Translations under genes and position numbers: made by a program
Assembly: GCA_030549495.1 (NCBI GenBank)
Contig: JAUIRK010000721.1
Span: 152,288 to 216,287 of the forward strand
Direction of reading: 5' to 3'
Source: Nectonema munidae
Lineage: Eukaryota; Nematomorpha; Nectonematoida; Nectonematidae
Length of the DNA stretch: 64,000 nt
The notes under the pieces: model-generated
What the model saw: the letters and a program-made list of their open reading frames with translations, nothing else
Told to the model about the DNA's origin: nothing
Databases searched by the model: none
Shown: positions 57,988-64,000 of the stretch, piece after piece
Layout: every line of letters begins with the position of its first letter
Numbering within the stretch: position 1 is the first letter of the stretch

Positions 57988-58445
57988 CAGTGTTTCCCAA
58001 ACTTTTTCTACTCAAACGCCCGCCCCCATAGAAAATATTTTTCAAAGAAATACATTTTCTTTTAAAATCCCAAAATGCATAGATTTCTATGTGAACCTAA
58101 TTTTTGATGCTTACATTCCAAATTATGTTAGGTTCATGTTACTGAAATTAATTAAACTACTAAATCCATTACCATACGATTTATGGGAAGGAATATAACT
58201 ATTTTAGTCAATGACAAATTTTGGGAAGAGAATTTCAACTTTTTTTGATATCAAAGATTTATAGCTATTTATATAAATTATTTTGTAAGATATAACTATT
58301 GTATAAATTATACAAAATGTTTCTTTTTTTTAAACAAGAAAAAAATTTAATACTTAATACTCGTTATTCGTAACTTTTCATAGCACGCCCTAAAAATTTT
58401 AAAACGCCCACTTTTGAACGCTACTGTCCATGTTGGGAACCATTG
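57988..58445. mobile_element. hAT miniature element, 458 bp
   Basis: Ends CAGTGTTTCCCAAAC and GTTGGGAACCATTG are inverted repeats with a few mismatches. The flanking 8-mers GTATACAT and GTAATTAT match at only five of eight positions, so the duplication is decayed. Next to the left end are CGCCCGCCCCCATAG and, near the right, CGCCCACTTTTGAAC, typical of the family. Downstream of the gene. Confidence 0.7.
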
Positions 58446-59769
58446 GTAATTATACAGTATCGACTATGAATTTGTTGTCAAATGAGATTAATCATGAATT
58501 AACATGATGTTTTAATAAACAGTGAAATTTTTAGAGACTTTTAAATATAATTCAAGCAAATAACTAAACATTGAAAAGCAGCGATTAACAATCAAGACTC
58601 TGTGGGCCGCGAATGTCGCACTTAACCTCTTGTTTTTTAGCCCGCATATTAAGGTTGCAGAAAAAATTGTAACAATATCATATTAAAACGGTCAGAATTT
58701 CACAGTGTTATAAATTAATTAATTGTACTGTACACGAGTTATAGTTTCATAGAAAGAGTACCCTCCAAGAAATCTCTTACATATCCAGTAGAATCTTTTT
58801 TCATATTCAAATATTTTTGGTGATTAACCTCTTGTTTGTGCTTTTCATGATTAAATTTTGAAGTCGCACAATATTAAGGTACATTTTAAGACTTATGCAG
58901 GTGATTATGAATGCTACCAATTTGAATATAATATAATCAAGAAGTTAAAGTCTTTAAGATAATACTGCAAAACGAATTTTTTTATACCGAGTAAGCCACC
59001 CTGGGAAACCGTATTCCCATTGTGACATCTTAAAACAGGCTGTTGAGACATTCTTCACTAAGAAAGCTAATATATTGCAACTCAGCGATGATTCAGCACC
59101 GCAAGGAGTTAATTGCATAATCAGTGAGCAACTTATCAGCAAACTAAACGATTTTGTGTGCTACTTCGATCACCACAAAGGACATTCCAGTCACAAATGT
59201 GCTATCAGTGTTCATAGGGGAATGCATAGAAGGTTTATGACGTATTTCTAATACAGTTTTCCATCAACAAAAAAGCTGAGATTTGTCGTACAAATGCGCT
59301 CAACTCTTGATGGTGCTAATAGCTGGGCCACTTTCATTTGCTAGCTATGGCTTATCCTATGCTTAGACAAAAGATGTAATGCGAGGACGCGTCTATATAC
59401 AACATATAACACCATTTTAAACAGAGGGTTGTGGAGTCGAAATTTTAATTTTTCTATATCGACTCTTACTTCACTAATTTGTTATTTTACGACGGCAACG
59501 TCATTTATGTATAATTTTTTTAAACACTGATGACATCTATTAATGCGATTTTGACTCTAAATATTTACAACTATGCAGCAAGAAGATTTGCAAATTTTTG
59601 TCTATAACCTTTTTATCTTAGCCAAAAGAATAGCATTTAAAAACTAAGTTTATTCTAAATTATTTTTCAAAAAAAAACTTTATACTCATAAATTGAACAT
59701 TGCTTCTTTACAAGGTATTTTGGAATAAAAACGGTGGATTCTTTAATTTTATCAAAATTGTTTAGCCTT
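58446..59769. other. Intergenic, unrecognised decayed sequence
   Basis: A moderately GC-richer stretch at 58950-59400 may be an old coding remnant, but no frame on either strand is long or recognisable. TTAACCTCTTGTTT occurs twice (58623 and 58825). Confidence 0.4.
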
Positions 59770-60323
59770 TTTGTAATGAGTTGCAAAAATATAACTTTAG
59801 ACCAAAATGATAAACATTTTTATAGGAATCTAACAACTTCATAACAATGTGGTCTCCTTGTCCTGAATAAAATCGAGTATAAAGAAATGATTGCAAAACA
59901 TATAACTATCAGCATCACAAAGCAACCAGAACTTTAGTCCAAACTTGGATGATTTACTTGGCATATATGAATGAATTTGCATCTGCCACGACATGGATAA
60001 AGCTGTTCGTCAACGGTAACTGATCCATGAGGAAAATGCACTTTAACATTTTCCCTTACATTACTTCATAATAAAAGAATCGCTAGATTCCGTGAGTTTT
60101 ACTTGTCGGAGGATATTCAGGTGTGCAAGAGTCTGGATTGAAAAGCAGGAATTTCGGATGAAGAAGAATGAAAAGAGGATGAAATGAAGTCATTATCACT
60201 GGTATTAGATGCAAAACTTTCAGATATTGAAGAAAAAAAATCACTTGAATTTGACGATTTATAGGAATCAGTACTATATTTTTTCTTCTTTAGACATGTG
60301 ATCAATGAAGTCTTCGAGAACAT
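59770..60323 (-). pseudogene. piggyBac transposase fragment (N-terminus and first catalytic block)
   Basis: 60117-60323 is an acidic/Ser-rich N-terminus (SSNSSDFFSSISESFASN, SDNDFISSSFHSSSSEIPAF). Then, in broken frames, MQIHSYMPSKSSKFGLKFWL LCDADSYMF near 59990-59910, the block after the first Asp (..FxQYMPxKPxKFGIKxW...). Residues between the two parts are missing. No ends found. Confidence 0.75.
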
Positions 60324-60610
60324 TCATTCAAATTTTACATGAATACACATTTTCATATCAAATCAACAATGCCAATTTCATTTATAGATTATTTTTGCAT
60401 TTGGATTTCAAAATACTAATAAATGTGAAACAAATTTGTGGTTTATTTCTTAAATCTGTCTTCAAGAACATTCATTCAAATTTTACATGAAATAAACGTA
60501 TTTTCGTATCAAATCAACAATGCCAATTCCAATTATAGATTGTTTTTGGATTTAGAATTTGAAAATACTTGTAAGCGTGAATCAAATTTACAAATCAAGT
60601 GTTTTACACA
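60310..60610. repeat. Diverged tandem duplication, period 148 bp
   Basis: GTCTTCGAGAACATTCATTC at 60310 and GTCTTCAAGAACATTCATTC at 60458, followed by about 140 bp of similar sequence with scattered differences. The first copy overlaps the N-terminal piggyBac piece, so the duplication arose next to or within that element. Confidence 0.8.
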
Positions 60611-61039
60611 TATGTACGCATTTTCAAGTAGGCTGAATCCAACAGTGATGTTTATTTTTTATAAAAATTAATCATACCTGTCAAAAAATGAAAGTTGAAA
60701 CATAATTTATTTATAATAAAAATTTGATCATTTTTTTTATATCTAATCATTTGGTTGTCGTATGGTTTCGCTAAAATAAAAAATATTTTCACCTCAACAT
60801 GAGTTTTCTGCATAAAATTTGCTATTTTATTTAATAATTGCTGGCAGTATTTAAAAAAAAGTCAATGATATCCTTTATTAAAAACTGTCAAGGATAATAA
60901 AAATTTTAAAAAAAAGAGAAAAACTTTATTCGAAAATTTGTCTTTTTGATAATCAAGATTCAAAAAAACATTTCCATTCAAAAACATTTAAAAGAAATTA
61001 CATTTCTTGGGTTTTTCTCTTTATTTAAAGCAAAAATAG

Positions 61040-61505
61040 TACCTGCATTTACTCTTGCCGTATCTAATAGATAAGAAAAAGCGGCTACTGTCCATTTTTT
61101 TGTTTTTCTATTTGTGGAATCTTTTCTCATTCTCTGATCGACTATATCCGTTCCACCCTTGGAAAAATCGTCCTATTTAAAAATTGGAAATTTACATTTT
61201 TCATCGTCAACTGTAATTATTAAAATGGGGGGGGGGAGGTCTGGAAGTCAAAACTAATACATTTTTCTTTCCTTTTGATTTAGAAAATACCACATAACTA
61301 TGAATTGATAAAAATTCTCTATCTATATCCCAGCAAAACTTATAAGAAAATTCATCTCTATTATCTAAACTTTTTATACTTTGTGGAATACTTTTTTTTC
61401 TTGTATCTATTGTACCGACTATAGATAATTCCGGAATAAATAGCCAATCAGCTATCTCTATAGAGGTATACAAACGGTCATTGGTTAAATTTCCACCTCT
61501 CAAAA
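61040..61505 (-). pseudogene. piggyBac transposase fragment (second half of the core)
   Basis: 61207-61503 reads NDRLYTSIEIADWLF, LSIVGTIDTRKKSIPQSIK, KGKKNVLVLTS (the region after the second Asp). Then at 61170-61060 GGTDIVDQRMRKDSTNRKTK and KWTVAAFSYLLDTARVNAG (third Asp block and following helix), with a frame change between. For a minus-strand gene this half should lie below, not above, the N-terminal half at 59770-60323. Confidence 0.82.
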
Positions 61506-62119
61506 ATAAATATGCAGTGATGATGCCTCATAAGTGTATACGTTCAAAATAATTTTTCTCAATATATACATCGTTACATTGGCAAAACTTGGATGGCATT
61601 TTCTGAAGAAGAGAGAGCCTACTTTATATATACAAATGAACGAAAGTTTGAGAAGTTATAACTTCATTGCTCCGAAATAGAAACTTACCAAATTTTGCAT
61701 ATCTGTATGCACATACAAATGAAATATTCAAAGTTTGAAAAAATTCGAAAAAATTATATATAATATTTAAATAACATGATGTAATCATGCAAACTCCATT
61801 TGAAATATAATTTACAACGTAATTTTCATTCTATAGTCTAAAATGAAAAAAAAAATTGAACATAAATATATGAAACAAATTTATAGTATAATGATGAGTA
61901 TCAAAATTAATATTCATGCCTCATTGGAAATTTTGATACGGAAAAAATTTGTTTTATTATAGATTCCAAATAAAATCGAAACTTCAAAGAGAAATAAATT
62001 CATTTGTGAAATGACTAAAAATTTGAATATAGTCTTTGGACAAAAATCAGTACAATATATCTGACCGCAAACATACCACGATTTTAAAAAAATCACAAAT
62101 TAATCAAAAATGTTAAAAA

Positions 62120-63110
62120 AAAAAACTTTTTATAACAACTTAAATAAATAGTTAATTTTTTCAGTTGGGCTGTCATATGTCAACCATTTTTTTGACAAGG
62201 TTTGATTTGTAAAAAAAATAAACGTGACCATTGTATTCAGCATACATGAAAACGGGTGTATATAAATAGAAAACTTTGTATAACCATTTAAACTAAAAGT
62301 TTCTTTTTTCAGTCGAGCTTTCATATATCAATACATTTTTTGACAGGTTTGGTTGATTTTTAAAAAAAATAAACGTGACCATCGTGTTCAGCACACTTGA
62401 AAATGGGTATATATATGTAAAAAACTTCGTATACACATTTAAACTAAAAGTTTCTGTTTTTAGTTGAGCTGTTATATATCAATCAATTTTTTGACAGGTT
62501 TGGTTGATTTTTAACACTTGAAAATGACTATATATGTGTAAAAAAACTTTGTGTAACCATTTAAACTAAAAGTTTCTTTTTTTAGTTGAGCTGTCATATA
62601 TCAATCAATTTTTTGACAGGTTTGGTTGATTTTTAAAAAAAATAAATGTGACCATCGTGTTCAGCACACTTGAAAATGGGTATATATGTGTAAAAAACTT
62701 TGTATACACATTTAAACTAAAAATTTCTTTTTTTAGTTGAGCTGTCATATATCAATCAATTTTTTGACAGGTTTGGTTGATTTTTAAAAAAAATAAATGT
62801 GACCATCGTGGTCAGCACACTTGAAAATGGGTATATATGTGTAAAAAACTTTGTATACACATTTAAACTAAAAGTTTCTTTTTTTAGTTGAGCTGTCATA
62901 TATCAATCAATTTTTTGACAGGTTTGGTTGATTTTTAAAAAAAATAAATGTGACCATCGTGTTCAGCACACTTGAAAATGGGTATATATGTGTAAAAAAC
63001 TTTGTATACACATTTAAACTAAAAATTTCTTTTTTTAGTTGAACTGTCATATATCAATCAATTTTTGACAAGTTTGATTGATTTTTATAAAAAAATAAAT
63101 GCCACTATTA
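62120..63110. repeat. 151-bp tandem satellite, seven copies
   Basis: The marker GAGCTGTCATATATCAATC or close variants begins at 62167, 62315, 62466, 62588, 62739, 62890 and 63041. Spacings are 148, 151, 122, 151, 151 and 151 bp. The 122-bp unit has an internal deletion of about 29 bp. The last units are nearly identical and the outer ones diverge, as expected for unequal exchange or slippage. Non-coding; shared features are TTTTTGACAGGTTTGGTTG and GTGACCATCGTGTTCAGC. Confidence 0.95.
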
Positions 63111-63177
63111 GATTCGCAATCAATCATTTAGTAGGTTCACGCCAAAATTTTGTAAAAATTTGCAATCATTCAAAAAA

Positions 63178-63193
63178 AAGCCCCCCCCCCCCA
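63178..63193. repeat. Poly(C) tract
   Basis: A run of about 14 C in an AT-rich setting, followed by ACGTCACTGAGG. Likely part of a dispersed repeat. Confidence 0.8.
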
Positions 63194-63639
63194 CGTCACT
63201 GAGGAAATGAAAATAGGCCGTCACTAATAGGGTTAAAAACAAATTCGAAAAATTGTGAACAAGCATAATGCGAGGACCAGCCTTACGGCTGAAGGTGCTT
63301 TGATATCAACTAACTTGAGAAGTTGAGATTATCTACATATATTAAAAATTGTCGGAACCTAATTGAAAATATAATAGTGATAAAAGAATGACTTCCAAAA
63401 ATAACTTCTTGTTGTTGTTTAGTAGTATCGAATGCAAGAGCAACTGACAAGCCAAATCTTTTGTTGTATTATTTAAAAATATAAGTGTTAAAAAATGTTT
63501 CAGTGTAGGAAAGTATATCGAAAAAATATAATCGAAAATGTCCAGGTTAAAAAATTGAAAACATAATTGCGAAAGAAATTATAATGGTAAAATTATTAAG
63601 CTAATTCTAACCCTAACCATGAAATTCAAGTATAAAAAG

Positions 63640-64000
63640 TTAAATTTTATTTTTCAAGCTACATGGGGGAACACCAAGGTACATGAGGGGGGGGGCACGG
63701 CCCCTCAGGCCCCAGCTTAGCTACGATTCTGCCAACGTAATATAAAAACTATCATAGAAAGTTTTCAATTAACTATACGTTTTTCAACAAAAAAAAGGCA
63801 AATTCAAACTGCCAATGGAATAGCGTTAAATTTTTTGAATTATTTTTTGATAATGAAGTTATTAATTTTATTATAGAAATGACTAGACGGTCCCTGTGTT
63901 TGTCTCTCGCTTCGCTCGAGACGTAGGATTCTAGGATCTCAAAAAGCTAGGACGCCAGATTCTAGGACGTGTGACAGATCATTGCTACTGTGATTCTAGG
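63640..64000. repeat. G/C-rich dispersed repeat scraps at the window end
   Basis: 63660-63735 reads ...GGGGGGGGGGCACGGCCCC TCAGGCCCCAGCTTAGCTACG, a pattern typical of dispersed repeats. 63880-64000 contains several near copies of a GATTCTAGGA-type 10-mer within 110 bp. No coding content. Confidence 0.5.

Noticed and set aside
58954-59400. A possible old gene on either strand
   Set aside because: Frames are short and broken and I recognise no family in any of them.
1-64000. tRNA, rRNA, CRISPR or bacterial operon features
   Set aside because: No cloverleaf-like, rRNA-like or spaced-repeat pattern was seen; the window is eukaryotic.

Overview
The window is AT-rich eukaryotic DNA. It holds most of one long, intron-rich host gene on the + strand, whose introns are packed with old and fairly young mobile elements. 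The gene is a member of the sorbin/CAP/vinexin family (SORBS in vertebrates, CAP in flies). Three C-terminal SH3 domains, each recognisable residue by residue, support this. The mix of piggyBac, hAT, Tigger/pogo, Tc1/IS630-like and RNase-H-bearing LINE copies fits an arthropod or similar invertebrate. A crustacean such as a copepod is a guess from texture only.

Host gene: sixteen exons can be placed between 245 and 57109, with splice sites and mostly matching reading-frame phases (245-325, 4002-4081, 5870-6026, 6864-7129, 8350-8446, 36432-36577, 39979-40107, 41163-41329, 44538-44614, 45357-45503, 45856-45970, 51004-51120, 52795-52915, 53022-53073, 55041-55331, 56938-57109). The first exon begins mid-codon, so the true start lies upstream of the window. 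The phases fail at only one junction, across the 28-kb intron 8447-36431. A 40-bp candidate micro-exon at 26536-26575 would repair it. With it, the exons give 750 codons ending at a TAA at 57107-57109. The N-terminal part is low-complexity (Ser/Tyr/His-rich). The C-terminal part carries SH3-1 (split over two exons), SH3-2 (split over two exons), a His/Asn/Gln-rich linker and SH3-3 in the last exon. By family knowledge such proteins are cytoskeletal and adhesion-site adaptors.

Mobile elements: 1.1-3.3 kb holds a LINE scrap and a minus-strand piggyBac that was split by a small hAT element. 8.6-15.4 kb is a decayed minus-strand LINE (zinc-knuckle ORF1, endonuclease, RT, RNase H, TGAT-repeat tail), with a 2.07-kb piggyBac inserted in its ORF1 at TTAA. 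17.5-18.0 kb is a hAT derivative. 22.5-24.5 kb is a plus-strand piggyBac with a recent 127-bp tandem duplication. 32-37 kb has several miniature inverted-repeat elements. 37.1-39.4 kb is a full-length but decayed Tigger/pogo element. 41.5-42.9 kb is an IS630/Tc1-like element. 43.6-44.1 kb is a LINE fragment. 47-50 kb and 53.5-54.8 kb carry hAT remnants. 55.6-56.1 kb carries a piggyBac remnant.

Downstream of the gene (57.1-64 kb): a 3' UTR with candidate poly(A) signals, a hAT miniature element, two piggyBac fragments in scrambled order, a seven-copy 151-bp satellite, and G/C-rich dispersed repeats at the end. I found no convincing new biological system. The most useful points are the exon model, the nested insertions, the palindromes at piggyBac ends and the fresh tandem duplication.
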